Shown one piece after another: positions 1 through 8,902 of a DNA stretch of 13,428 bases. A program made the translations under genes and the position numbers. The notes beneath the pieces were generated by a model, which was given only the letters and a program-made list of their open reading frames with translations, was not told the DNA's origin and made no database searches. Origin of the DNA: Segatella salivae DSM 15606. Lineage in GTDB: Bacteria > Bacteroidota > Bacteroidia > Bacteroidales > Bacteroidaceae. The stretch covers positions 1,003,578 to 1,017,005 of the forward strand of contig NZ_GL629647.1 in the NCBI RefSeq assembly GCF_000185845.1, given 5' to 3'. Each line of letters starts with the position of its first letter. Position 1 is the stretch's first letter.

Positions 1-99
<99 letters not shown>

Positions 100-143
100 G
101 CTGTCATTGCCTTGATATGATATTGCTAATTGTTTCACGGCGA

Positions 144-174
144 CAAAGGTATAACAAAGTTTGGAAACAGCAAA
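144..174 (-). promoter_or_regulatory. Bacteroidota consensus promoter reading off the left edge
   Basis: On the minus strand, TTTG (174-171) is followed after exactly 19 nt by TACCTTTG (151-144). This matches the Bacteroidota primary sigma consensus (TTTG, N19, TAnnTTTG) perfectly. Transcription would start near 137-139 and run toward position 1. It begins just after the terminator of the upstream nucleotidyltransferase gene, so it marks a new transcription unit whose gene is mostly or wholly outside the window. Confidence 0.65.
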
Positions 175-190
175 ATAATCTGAAAAGAAA

Positions 191-228
191 TATAAAAAAT
201 GCGCACTCCTCTATGAGGAAATGCGCAT
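191..228 (-). terminator. Rho-independent terminator of the nucleotidyltransferase gene
   Basis: ATGCGCA at 199-205 pairs with TGCGCAT at 222-228, and TCCTC (207-211) pairs with GAGGA (215-219) around a 3-nt loop, with a small internal bulge. Read on the minus strand the stem runs straight into six T residues (199-194) and further T-rich sequence. There is no T-run on the plus-strand side, so it acts on minus-strand transcripts, about 90 nt after the stop codon of the gene at 316-1227. Confidence 0.7.
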
Positions 229-263
229 AAATGGATATCATTAAATTGGTTGTTTTACTCCGA

Positions 264-303
264 ATCATGCTTCATTTGCATGTAAAATATGCTGGAGCAT
301 GAT
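264..303 (-). other. Two-tier inverted repeat in the 3' region of the nucleotidyltransferase transcript
   Basis: ATCATGCT (264-271) and AGCATGAT (296-303) are perfect 8-bp arms. Inside them GCAT (278-281) and ATGC (289-292) form a second short stem. No T-run follows, so it is not a standard terminator. It lies between the stop codon near 316 and the terminator at 191-228, and may protect the mRNA 3' end or bind a protein; function unknown. Confidence 0.45.
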
Positions 304-315
304 GCAGATAATCAC

Positions 316-1227
316 TTAAAACAACTTGTTCGGATAAACGCCTTCATCGATTAGCTTTTGAATTCTGTCTACAACACCCTGGCGGTCTGCAGCATAAGTT
401 ACGCCAAACCACTTGCTCGTAGTGTCAAGAACCTTAACCGTAGCCGTTTTATCACCAATGAGTTTGTTCACCATCAATGGAATAAAGAACTCTGATTTCA
501 GGTTTGTCATGTTCTTAGGATTGGCAAGGAACTCCTTGAAATAAGCCTCACTATAATCGAAATAGTCAGGAGTGAAGCCCCAAACATTCATGGAAACAGG
601 AGTGTTATCGGCTACGGTTACCCACTGACCTTGCTCATCTTTGTACTGAACTTCGCCGTTTCTACGTTCTATTTCGGTTCGTTCTACGACCGTAGTTAAG
701 TTGTCTTCGGCATCCTTTGAACAGATTCCACGGGCTACAGTGCCGTTATCACTCAACGTGTTTCCTACGCGAAAACCTACCATTGCGTAACGATTTTTGC
801 TGTCTTCAGGCAATTCGCTGAGGAACTTCCCGATAGCCATGAAGCAGTCACGATTATAGAAATCATCACAGTTTATGACGCAGAAAGGCTCCTTAATCAC
901 ATCTTTTGCCATCAACACGGCATGGTTAGTACCCCATGGTTTCTCACGACCTTCAGGAACATTAAAGCCTTCTGGGAGTGCATCTAAACTCTGAAAAACA
1001 AGTTCTGCGGGGATATGTCCCTCATACTTAGATAGGATTTTCTCCTTAAATTCGGCCTCAAAGTCTTTACGAATCACGAAGACTATCTTGCCAAATCCAG
1101 CCTGAATAGCGTCATATATGGAATAATCCATAATAGTTTCTCCATTGGGTCCTAAGCCATCAAGCTGTTTAAGACCTCCATAACGGCTACCCATTCCGGC
1201 GGCCAAAAGTAACAAAGTTGGTTTCAT
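316..1227 (-). CDS. Nucleotidyltransferase family protein (sugar-nucleotide pyrophosphorylase type)
   Basis: Protein of 303 residues, probably cytoplasmic. The N-terminus carries the glycine-rich nucleotide-binding loop of NTP_transferase enzymes, LLLAAGMGSRYGGLKQ (residues 5-21), with Lys20 in the place of the conserved catalytic lysine. Further on are PWGTNHA (97-103), which fits the G-[TN]-x-A nucleobase contact, and NCDD (119-122), which fits the Asp that binds metal. The family transfers a nucleotidyl group from an NTP to a phosphorylated sugar or similar acceptor; the substrate cannot be read from the sequence. It lacks a C-terminal left-handed beta-helix acyltransferase domain, so it is not GlmU-like. 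It appears to be transcribed alone: own promoter candidate at 1326-1333 and own terminator at 191-228. The ATG at 1227 is preceded by an A-rich stretch. Family call is firm, substrate unknown. Confidence 0.85.
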   Translation of the reverse strand: MKPTLLLLAAGMGSRYGGLKQLDGLGPNGETIMDYSIYDAIQAGFGKIVFVIRKDFEAEFKEKILSKYEGHIPAELVFQSLDALPEGFNVPEGREKPWGTNHAVLMAKDVIKEPFCVINCDDFYNRDCFMAIGKFLSELPEDSKNRYAMVGFRVGNTLSDNGTVARGICSKDAEDNLTTVVERTEIERRNGEVQYKDEQGQWVTVADNTPVSMNVWGFTPDYFDYSEAYFKEFLANPKNMTNLKSEFFIPLMVNKLIGDKTATVKVLDTTSKWFGVTYAADRQGVVDRIQKLIDEGVYPNKLF

Positions 1228-1325
1228 TTCTTTATGTTTTAAATGATTTATTAAATGTGTCGTAAGGATAACTCAATTATCATTATCCAACATCCTCCCC
1301 CTTAAAAGGAGTCTGTTGACGTCTA

Positions 1326-1361
1326 CAAAAGTACAAATTAATCACGAAACAGCGCAGAAAA
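1326..1361 (-). promoter_or_regulatory. Promoter candidate for the nucleotidyltransferase gene, with structured leader
   Basis: On the minus strand TACTTTTG (1333-1326) matches the Bacteroidota -7 box TAnnTTTG. The upstream box is weaker (TTTTCTG at 1361-1355). The start would be near 1320, giving a leader of roughly 90 nt. That leader can fold two small hairpins: GGATAA/TTATCC (1266-1288) and CTCC/GGAG (1295-1311). I see no known riboswitch in it. The promoter lies in the gap after tamL, so the nucleotidyltransferase need not depend on the tam operon. Confidence 0.45.
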
Positions 1362-1390
1362 GCATGACTTTTATTCTGTGAAATCACTCC

Positions 1391-3688
1391 TTAGAATGGC
1401 ATTCCAATAGCAAAATGCAGGCTATGACTGCTGCCAAAGTTCGGTAAATTATAGAAACCTGACTTATAAGGCAGGTGTAAACCAATGCCCCAATCAACAC
1501 GAATGACAAAGAAATCTAAGTTATAACGCAGGCCGACTCCTGTTCCTAAAGCCATCTGTTGTGGCAGATTTTTCAACTTAAGCTGACCGCCAGGATGATC
1601 TGATCTGTCATGAAGCGTCCATACATTACCTGCATCAAGGAAGATTGCGCCATAGAGATTGCCAAACAATCTCGGTCGATATTCGAGATTAGCCAAGAAC
1701 TTTACATCGCCCGTTTGGTCGAGATATGAAGACGTTGAGGCTGTAGGATAGTAGGCTCCTGGACCTATACTGCGCAGTGTAAAGGCTCTAATGCTATTGG
1801 CTCCTCCTATATAAAACTGTTCACTCCAGGGTGCAACGGTTGAGTTTCCATAAGCCCATATACAGCCAAGATCAATGTGACCAACGAGTTGATTCTTACG
1901 TCCCATCTGCCAAATCTTACGGAATTCAGTTTCAATCTTAAAATATTGAGCATACGGATTCTTAAACATCTTCTTGTCGTGCTTACCCCATTTGAATCCT
2001 CCTATAACGTAACCGAGTGATAAGATATTAGCCGCCTCACTGACAGTTGTTTGCCACCATATTGGGTTTCGATAGTTCTTTGGACTTGAATAGATGTAGC
2101 TGTAACGCATTTTGGGGATGAACTGATCTTTCATCGACATCTTTAAATAAGGTATTGTATTAAGAAGTGCATCAAATTTTGATGAATGTGACGACATATA
2201 TTCATACTCCAAGATTAATGGAGCGAACTGATGCATTGAAGTTTCCGACGTTTGGAAGGTGTATGAAAGCTCACCCGATGCGATGTGACGCTTAAAGAAT
2301 CCTGCACGGTTTATTACGCTTGTAGAAGCCTTAACCAAAGTAGTTGGTGAACTATAAAAGTGATGTCGTGTCAAGAAAGGCATTAACATAACTGGGAATT
2401 CCAAAGAAACATCGCCACCATATTCATAGGAATGATTATTATCCGACTTACCACTTGCAGAATGACCAGTTTGCCATTCATAAGAGCCTTTTAGGTTAAT
2501 ATCAAGCTTTTCGCCTCCTTTGAAAGCATTACGCTTGGTGAATCCAATCACGATTCCCGGCCCCATGCGCCCACTTGTGCGTCCCGTGTAGTTGGTTTCT
2601 ACATAGAAATCATAAGGCTTATCAAACAAACAATTCAACTTTAAGTCAAGCGTATCACAATGTTCAGATGAATCTCGTGGTGTAAACTGGAAATCAACCA
2701 TACTAAAAAGCCCATTCCCCGTAATCTTGTTTGACGATTCTATATACTTATCATAACTGAAAAGTTCGTTTGGTCTAAGCTTTAAGTCACGGAGAATCAC
2801 GCTGGGGCGTATCGGCGTACGCTTCCCTTTAAAGTGCACTGTAACCTTATGTGTTTGGATAGCATTATTCAATGAGTCGAAGAACTGCCGTTGAAGACGC
2901 ATATCAATGTTGCCAATGTACCACTTATGTAAGGCACGTGAAGGCATGGAATCTGCCAACTGGAACTTCAACTGCACCTTACCCGGCACGAGAAGTGTAT
3001 CTGCAAGGTATGAAGCATAGTCTGGTTGATAGTAGTAATAACCATTATTTCGGAAAAGATTGCTCACGCGTTTGCGTTCTGCATCAAGGGCAGATACTTC
3101 GAAGGGAGTACCTCTTTTAATCTTGGCATCAGCCATGTTGGCCCTCAACAGACTATCAGCTGAAGCGGGAAAATTGTCATAAGAGATACTATCTAACGTG
3201 AAAAGATGTCCCATATCAACGACATATCCCAACTTGGCTTTCTTGGGATTGCGTTGTGTTATGGCTTGAAACGTGACGTTACCATGGAAATATCCGTGCG
3301 ACTTTAATACTGATTCAGCGACCGAAGCACGTAGTTCCGGGTTAACCCAACTCATCAAAACAGGGGCTTTTCCAAATGATTTTGCAATCCACTTTCCTAT
3401 GGGATTAGTTGCATCTGAGAATGCATTCCAAACCCAAAGTGCATAAGGGAACGGCGTACGATAATAGGAACTACCGAACAAAGCACCGTTTGGAGCACAG
3501 GCCAAAGCAGCCTCTATTTCGTCTCGAGTGGTATAGAAGTGGTCGTTAACTGTATCGTTTTCAAACTTAATCTTCGTCAATCCAACGTACAACTGATCAC
3601 CATCGGGAACCTTCTTTGTCGTTGAACAAGCTGATAAAATCAGCAAACTTGCAACACAAACAAGATATAATAGGTTAATTCTTTTCAT
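1391..3688 (-). CDS. tamL: TamL: lipoprotein-type TamA/BamA (Omp85) outer-membrane assembly protein
   Basis: Protein of 765 residues from the ATG at 3688. A GTG directly before it (3691) would add one residue but is less likely. The N-terminus is a lipoprotein signal with lipobox LSAC, the cysteine being residue 21, so the mature protein should be lipid-anchored. POTRA-type periplasmic sequence follows (roughly residues 35-330), then a beta-barrel of alternating aromatic and polar strands to the end, closing with a terminal Phe (AIGMPF). The Omp85 loop-6 signature appears as YIGGANSIRAF near residue 625, with Ala in place of the usual Gly of (V/I)RG(F/Y). A lipidated TamA homologue beside TamB is a known Bacteroidota/Chlorobi arrangement called TamL. 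It is expected to work with TamB across the periplasm to insert or deliver outer-membrane components. Its start overlaps the end of tamB by 14 nt, which suggests translational coupling. Confidence 0.85.
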   Translation of the reverse strand: MKRINLLYLVCVASLLILSACSTTKKVPDGDQLYVGLTKIKFENDTVNDHFYTTRDEIEAALACAPNGALFGSSYYRTPFPYALWVWNAFSDATNPIGKWIAKSFGKAPVLMSWVNPELRASVAESVLKSHGYFHGNVTFQAITQRNPKKAKLGYVVDMGHLFTLDSISYDNFPASADSLLRANMADAKIKRGTPFEVSALDAERKRVSNLFRNNGYYYYQPDYASYLADTLLVPGKVQLKFQLADSMPSRALHKWYIGNIDMRLQRQFFDSLNNAIQTHKVTVHFKGKRTPIRPSVILRDLKLRPNELFSYDKYIESSNKITGNGLFSMVDFQFTPRDSSEHCDTLDLKLNCLFDKPYDFYVETNYTGRTSGRMGPGIVIGFTKRNAFKGGEKLDINLKGSYEWQTGHSASGKSDNNHSYEYGGDVSLEFPVMLMPFLTRHHFYSSPTTLVKASTSVINRAGFFKRHIASGELSYTFQTSETSMHQFAPLILEYEYMSSHSSKFDALLNTIPYLKMSMKDQFIPKMRYSYIYSSPKNYRNPIWWQTTVSEAANILSLGYVIGGFKWGKHDKKMFKNPYAQYFKIETEFRKIWQMGRKNQLVGHIDLGCIWAYGNSTVAPWSEQFYIGGANSIRAFTLRSIGPGAYYPTASTSSYLDQTGDVKFLANLEYRPRLFGNLYGAIFLDAGNVWTLHDRSDHPGGQLKLKNLPQQMALGTGVGLRYNLDFFVIRVDWGIGLHLPYKSGFYNLPNFGSSHSLHFAIGMPF

Positions 3689-6600
3689 CACTTTCAGGTT
3701 TAGTTTGAGTCTCTACAGGCGACTTTTTGGGTATTATGGGCAGCTCGGTCTTAGCCTCTTTGAATCTGAAGAGGTCTCGGAAGTGGAGCACTTTGCGTCT
3801 CCAAATAAAACCAGCTCCATATTGTCCCATGTCACCATCAAGCCAATCATAGCTATCTCTGTCGTAGAACACGCGCAGATATTTAGAAGCTGCATCATTC
3901 AATCGATACTCTAAAGAGACATTACTGAAGAAAGTTTCATTCTGATTCAAAGCATCTTGTCCTGTCGAAAGCTTTCCGCCGACAATGATTCTTAATCGGT
4001 TGTTCCATAAACGCTTAGCAAACTTAAACGAATAGTCGGTATGTTGGTTGCCACTTCCGTCCATTGTATTATCTACTCCGAAGCTTAAGTCAAGCGTACG
4101 GAGGGCATTTCCTGCGATGCCATTTATCTGACTTTGTAGGAAAGCACTTAGCGCGGAGTTCATAGAAAAGGCATTTGTGTTCCCATCGGTTAAGTACATA
4201 CCGGTTGTTAACATTGTAACAGCAACCTTTCCACGTGCTTCTTTCCCCATCGTATTCAGCTGGTTTTCGACTTCCATGTCTTCAGGCGCATCAATAATAA
4301 ACTCAAGTCCCATGTCATTGAGTGTCTTACTAATCTTCACTCCGCAATCAAACTCAACACTACGCCCTGCACTTCCATTTGAAGATACAGTCGCTTTATT
4401 CTTCTCTGTCGCAGTAATGTTGAGCTTAGGATTCATCGGATCGCCGTTAAATTCTATGTAACTACCATCTTGAATCGTAAAGGTCTTTTGCGGAATCACT
4501 GGTAAGGAGTACTTCATTTCACCGTTACTGAGCGTATAACGCCCTGTCAATCGGAGATTATCTACCGTATTATATTGCATGCGTAGGTCTCCACCACCCA
4601 TCAAATCAACATAGTTTGACTTGTCACTATTTAGTGCACAAAGGATATGTGCACTACTACTAATGTTCATTGTGAGGTCCATGTTGAAACCTGTCAAAGG
4701 AGGTCGTGTCACAACAAGCGCCTTCGCATCTTTGAAATCAGTAAATTTCACAAGCTCATCCAATTGATTATCTGTCGTAAGAGGAGAGTCTCTGAGGATA
4801 TAAGTCATGTCAGTCGACCCAAGCACATCAAGCTTTCCACGCATCGAAAGGTTATCAATCGGACCACTCATTTGTGCAAAGAAGTTAACAAAAGCCTTAC
4901 CAAATGCCTCTGAACGAGCACTTTCTTCTGCATCAATAAGTAAGAAGTTAAGCGCTTGCATGCGTACATTCATGTTCATTCTATCAAGGTTTGAGAAGTC
5001 AAAGAAACCCGACATAATCAATGGACTATTGTTATGTGAGTACATCTGGAAGTTCTCAAAGAGCAACTTACTATTAGAGATTGTCACTGGGTCATTGTCG
5101 AAACGCATCTCAATGCCATAGGGAACGCTCACTAAATAAGCAGAATCAAGATAAACTTCTCCATTGACATTGGGGTTCTTTAATGTACCTTTTAGTGACA
5201 AACTCCCCTCTGCCGTTCCCTTAAAACCTATAAGTTGTTGTGGAATAAAACCATTGACAAGGCTTAAAGGCGTACGCTCAAGCGTAATCTTTGCATCAAT
5301 ATTTCCTTTACCTCCCGACCGATAACTACCATTAATAAGTGCAATCTCATGACCATTCTGTGTCAACAAACCATCAACGACGTGCGAGCCATCATGCTTT
5401 GGCATATAAACAAACTCGGTTCCAATATCTCCCATCGGACAATTCTCATAGATAAGACGATGTATTGTCATATCCGATGAAACCGAAAGTTCGTCTTTTG
5501 TCTGAATCAAGTGATAGTCGCCATCAAGTATTCCTGATATATTGGGCATATAAGGAACCACAGAAAGAATATCATGGAGTTGGAATTGGTGCAATGAAAT
5601 CGTTACATCCTGCAAGGCATCTAAGTTCCCATCATTCGTATAAACCTTCAAACCCATGCCATCAGTGGACCTTAACTCAACGTTTGCCGACACTCTTCGA
5701 TCATCACTGAGAAGCACATAGTTGCTGTCATTGACAGTAAAGTTCTTATAACCCAAAATAGGATGTGCATCAGCCACACTGAAACGGATGCTTCGATGCT
5801 CTAATTCCGCCAGCAAAGCAACATCTACTCCAAGCTTATTATCAGCGTCATATAGCTTTGTTCTCAGGTAAGAGCCACGCTCATTCAAGCGTCCATCAGC
5901 CACAGCATGAAACACATACTGCGGGTTTTTCTTGTTATTGATGACCTGAGCTTGGTAATTAAACTCATCATTATCAGACCGAATGCGGAACTTAACGGTA
6001 TCCAACTGCATGCTATCTGCAATGAGTGAATCTACCTGTAGATTGCCATTGAGTCCTAAAATGGGTGAAGAGTACATGTCAACATTGGCTCTTGCAAACT
6101 GATATCCATAGCGATTAAGCATGTGAACAAAGAAGTTGTCTTTGCCACTTCTTAGGAATAAGCGCGCATTGGGCAACCGCTTGCGCAACATCACCTGATT
6201 AATCTTGCGGTTTTTCAACTGACGTTGTAACTCTTTCATAAAGTGTTGACTCTCCGAAAGCAATCGATCATAATATCCATGCCCCTCCAAATGTAGCTGA
6301 AAATCACCACAATTAACCACAGCATGGGTGGAATCACGACGTGTAGCAACATCAAGAGTAATGTCACCAGCATGATACACCTTATTTTTATCATCGATAA
6401 CAAGATTTCCTATGAAGCCTGTCAAACGATGAGTATACTTAAAATCTGATGCGAAATCAAGGCGTGCTTTCAATGAACCGGCAAAAGGCGTATCCATCAT
6501 GTGTAGTCCATAGAGGTCAGCATGAGAGAGATTGCAAGACACATTCCCCTTCAAAGCACGCCGATTCAATAGTGCTTCTAACTCAATATCACCCTTAAGT

Positions 6601-8309
6601 AAAGGGTTTCTACTATGAATAACTGCCTTGGCTACCCCATGTGAGATGGTGGCATCAGCCGCTATATGATCAAGAAGATATTTATCGTAACGGAAATTCT
6701 GTATTTGTGCCTTCGCCGTAATATGTGTTCGAGGAGACTTTATGTCTGTTCCCACGCCACGAACATTAATATTTCCAGTGAAAGCCGATAAGTTCATACG
6801 AGGCACAAAGTGCTGAATAGGGAAACGACGTGCCTGAAGTTTTGCTTGATAAGCCATGCGTTGAGCATCAAAACGCCCATCAACTTTTACACTGCCTTGA
6901 CCTTGTTGTACCACAAAACGTCCTTCATAGCGCTGCATTGTGAATCTAAAACGCCCGTCAATCCCCATGTTATTGGGGATATTTACAGTCTGTCTGACAC
7001 TCCGACTGAGCATCGCTGTAACCATATCTAAGCGTCCTGTTTTTGCATGGAGCACCATATCGCCACGCAATTGCTTTGGCGTTGTGAGATTCCAAAGCGT
7101 TCCTTTTCCGCGCAAATGCAACACATTGGGCAGTGATATAGCCACATTCTTTAATTGGATATGTTGCAGATTGCCATGTACATTTCCGCGAATTGCGAGT
7201 CTGCGATTAGGCCAACGCAGACGCATCTCACGTGGAAGAGCTGACATAAACGGCATTAAGTCGGCCTTACCAAAGGCACCTTGCATTTGAAGTTCAAACA
7301 CTCCAGGATGCACATCAAAGGCATTCAAATCGAGTTTCACCTTTGCCTGCAACTCCGAAGATGGCGTTTTGAAATATAAATCAGGAAGTCTCAACTGCAA
7401 AGAGTCCATCGAAACCTTACCTTGTAAAGCGCTAACGGCGAGTCCACTCTGTTCCTTGAATGCACATTTACGAAGTAACAACGACAAATCCGAACCCATA
7501 TAGCGTAAAGAATCGACGCGCATCGTCACATCAGACAACGCGATATGATTATAGTCTAAGCCCTTAACATGAGGCTTAAAATTATTATCATAGCGCAGAA
7601 TTCCCTTCTCCCAATCGAACGTATTGACTTGATAGAGCCCCTTGAACAAATCGAAATAGCCCTTTTCTGCATAGGTTTTACCCATGTAAACCTGTACTTT
7701 CAGCGTGTCTCCTGGCATGTGAACAGTCACTGCCGAACGCTGAATTTGAAGCTTATCAACATTAATTTTCCAGAAGTTTTCAGTCTTTGCAGTATCCTTT
7801 TTCACGGTATCACTGAGTGCAATATCAAGCTGCGCATCGCGTAGATGAACACCATTGACCCTGAGTTTTTCGGCAGCTAAGTCAATACCATGCGCCTTAA
7901 CTTCAAGTCGCCCCACGTGACCTTTGACCCTCGCTTCATGGATAAAGTTAGACGTATTGACCTTCATGTCGTTCACAGCGAGTTCATTTATTTCGACCTT
8001 TTCATGCAAAAGCGGAAGCAACTGAACATCTGCCACAATCTTATGAACGTCAGCAATCGTATCTTTTACTTGCGGAAGAGAGTCGTTTTGGCGTATAGCC
8101 TTTACACCTTCTATGCCCAAGTTCAAAGGAAATTCAAGCTTAACACGATCAACAGAGATTTCCATTTTCATCTTCTTTGAGGCATACGACGCCACATGTT
8201 GTACTGCCCAATTCTGAAAAGGAGGGAAGTAAAACAGCAAAGCCAATAGGGCAAAGAGTATGAATGGGGTGGCCACAATAGCTATGGCCCACTTAATCTT
8301 CTTCGTCAT
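3675..8309 (-). CDS. tamB: TamB: inner-membrane-anchored translocation and assembly module protein
   Basis: Very long protein, 1544 residues. Residues 7-28 form one hydrophobic segment after a short Lys-rich start (MTKKIK), which fits an uncleaved inner-membrane anchor. The rest is a long run of beta-rich, AsmA-like repeats suited to a periplasm-spanning hydrophobic groove. The C-terminal ~400 residues have the character of the TamB domain (DUF490/PF04357 family), including FAKRLWNNRLRIIVGGKLS and VSLEYRLNDAASKYLRVFYD. The extreme C-terminus is charged and Lys/Pro-rich, and probably disordered. TamB-like proteins link the inner membrane to the Omp85 partner and are implicated in outer-membrane protein assembly and phospholipid transport. 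The partner here is the overlapping downstream gene tamL. The ATG at 8309 is chosen because it starts the membrane anchor and has a promoter about 45 nt upstream. Several open frames on the opposite strand are shadows. Confidence 0.88.
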   Translation of the reverse strand: MTKKIKWAIAIVATPFILFALLALLFYFPPFQNWAVQHVASYASKKMKMEISVDRVKLEFPLNLGIEGVKAIRQNDSLPQVKDTIADVHKIVADVQLLPLLHEKVEINELAVNDMKVNTSNFIHEARVKGHVGRLEVKAHGIDLAAEKLRVNGVHLRDAQLDIALSDTVKKDTAKTENFWKINVDKLQIQRSAVTVHMPGDTLKVQVYMGKTYAEKGYFDLFKGLYQVNTFDWEKGILRYDNNFKPHVKGLDYNHIALSDVTMRVDSLRYMGSDLSLLLRKCAFKEQSGLAVSALQGKVSMDSLQLRLPDLYFKTPSSELQAKVKLDLNAFDVHPGVFELQMQGAFGKADLMPFMSALPREMRLRWPNRRLAIRGNVHGNLQHIQLKNVAISLPNVLHLRGKGTLWNLTTPKQLRGDMVLHAKTGRLDMVTAMLSRSVRQTVNIPNNMGIDGRFRFTMQRYEGRFVVQQGQGSVKVDGRFDAQRMAYQAKLQARRFPIQHFVPRMNLSAFTGNINVRGVGTDIKSPRTHITAKAQIQNFRYDKYLLDHIAADATISHGVAKAVIHSRNPLLKGDIELEALLNRRALKGNVSCNLSHADLYGLHMMDTPFAGSLKARLDFASDFKYTHRLTGFIGNLVIDDKNKVYHAGDITLDVATRRDSTHAVVNCGDFQLHLEGHGYYDRLLSESQHFMKELQRQLKNRKINQVMLRKRLPNARLFLRSGKDNFFVHMLNRYGYQFARANVDMYSSPILGLNGNLQVDSLIADSMQLDTVKFRIRSDNDEFNYQAQVINNKKNPQYVFHAVADGRLNERGSYLRTKLYDADNKLGVDVALLAELEHRSIRFSVADAHPILGYKNFTVNDSNYVLLSDDRRVSANVELRSTDGMGLKVYTNDGNLDALQDVTISLHQFQLHDILSVVPYMPNISGILDGDYHLIQTKDELSVSSDMTIHRLIYENCPMGDIGTEFVYMPKHDGSHVVDGLLTQNGHEIALINGSYRSGGKGNIDAKITLERTPLSLVNGFIPQQLIGFKGTAEGSLSLKGTLKNPNVNGEVYLDSAYLVSVPYGIEMRFDNDPVTISNSKLLFENFQMYSHNNSPLIMSGFFDFSNLDRMNMNVRMQALNFLLIDAEESARSEAFGKAFVNFFAQMSGPIDNLSMRGKLDVLGSTDMTYILRDSPLTTDNQLDELVKFTDFKDAKALVVTRPPLTGFNMDLTMNISSSAHILCALNSDKSNYVDLMGGGDLRMQYNTVDNLRLTGRYTLSNGEMKYSLPVIPQKTFTIQDGSYIEFNGDPMNPKLNITATEKNKATVSSNGSAGRSVEFDCGVKISKTLNDMGLEFIIDAPEDMEVENQLNTMGKEARGKVAVTMLTTGMYLTDGNTNAFSMNSALSAFLQSQINGIAGNALRTLDLSFGVDNTMDGSGNQHTDYSFKFAKRLWNNRLRIIVGGKLSTGQDALNQNETFFSNVSLEYRLNDAASKYLRVFYDRDSYDWLDGDMGQYGAGFIWRRKVLHFRDLFRFKEAKTELPIIPKKSPVETQTKPESDEKN

Positions 8310-8351
8310 ACACGTAGTTTCTCGTGCAATGGTAGTGTAATATTTCTACTG

Positions 8352-8383
8352 CGAAAATAAAACAAATTCATGAGATATGCAAA
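8352..8383 (-). promoter_or_regulatory. Promoter candidate for the tamB-tamL operon
   Basis: Minus strand: TTTG (8383-8380), 20 nt, then TATTTTCG (8359-8352). The downstream box differs from TAnnTTTG at one base (C for T). Predicted start near 8345 gives a leader of about 36 nt before the tamB ATG. A short CACG/CGTG inverted repeat (8311-8326) lies in that leader close to the start codon. Confidence 0.5.
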
Positions 8384-8902
8384 TGTGCAAGACTAAATCT
8401 ACAAATAAGCGTTAGAATATCAATAAAAGTATGATTTCATCCACAAAAAATCGAGATACAAAATAAAATAAACCTCAACATCAAGGCGTTAGAAAGTACT
8501 TTACTTCTGATGGAAAGCAGACGAAAAAACAAGCTGAAACAAGTCAAGACTTAGTAGTGATAATCTTTCAAAATGGCTTTACTCAAAAACTATTCGAGTA
8601 AGACAACAAAAACAAATGGTGCATTTCACACAAAGATTTGCGTCATTTTATCAGATAAAACAAGTCTAATGGCAAGACCATTTGCCCCAAATCATTTTCC
8701 CCTTTCTTAGTGTTGAAACAGCGGTGTAATTAGGGATGAATCATCACAACATGAGAATTATTCAGAAACACAAATTTTATCTGTCGTTAATGTCGAAGAT
8801 ACCACACTTTTGAAATCAGCCAATCATAAACAAACAAAGCCGACAAAGGGGATTTTCTCTTTGTTTTCTGCAACGCGATTTCAAATATCTCGCCTAAGGT
8901 TT
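8384..8902. other. Gene-free AT-rich intergenic region between tamB and the pseudouridine synthase gene
   Basis: No convincing reading frame on either strand and no recognised RNA gene. The most regular site is a perfect 15-bp palindrome, TTTTATC-A-GATAAAA (8646-8660), which has the form of a protein-binding operator. Weak hairpins are TTACTC/GAGTAA (8579-8601) and AATGG/CCATT (8668-8682). Two 9-bp words repeat once each: GCGTTAGAA (8409, 8486) and AAACAAGTC (8537, 8658); at this base composition that may be chance. The length is large compared with the other gaps in the window (38-163 nt), so a small RNA, an unusual regulatory region or a decayed gene remains possible. Confidence 0.4.
8843..8864 (-). 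terminator. Weak terminator candidate after the pseudouridine synthase gene
   Basis: ACAAAG (8843-8848) and CTTTGT (8859-8864) pair around a short interior. On the minus strand the stem is followed by moderately T-rich sequence rather than a clean T-run. It lies about 40 nt after the stop codon of the gene at 8903-9568, where a terminator would be expected. Confidence 0.3.

Noticed and set aside
3689..3691. GTG as the tamL start
   Set aside because: An ATG follows immediately and gives the same lipoprotein signal; ATG is more likely.
4177..5121. Overlapping plus-strand frames opposite tamB
   Set aside because: They are antisense shadows of a long, clearly coding gene; the translations have no recognisable domains and overlap one another.
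6810..7290. Plus-strand frames opposite the middle of tamB
   Set aside because: Same reason: two frames overlap each other and both lie antisense to strong beta-repeat coding sequence.
8409..8666. Repeated 9-mers GCGTTAGAA and AAACAAGTC in the gap before tamB
   Set aside because: Only two copies each with irregular spacing in AT-rich sequence; chance is the simplest explanation, and they do not form a CRISPR-like array.
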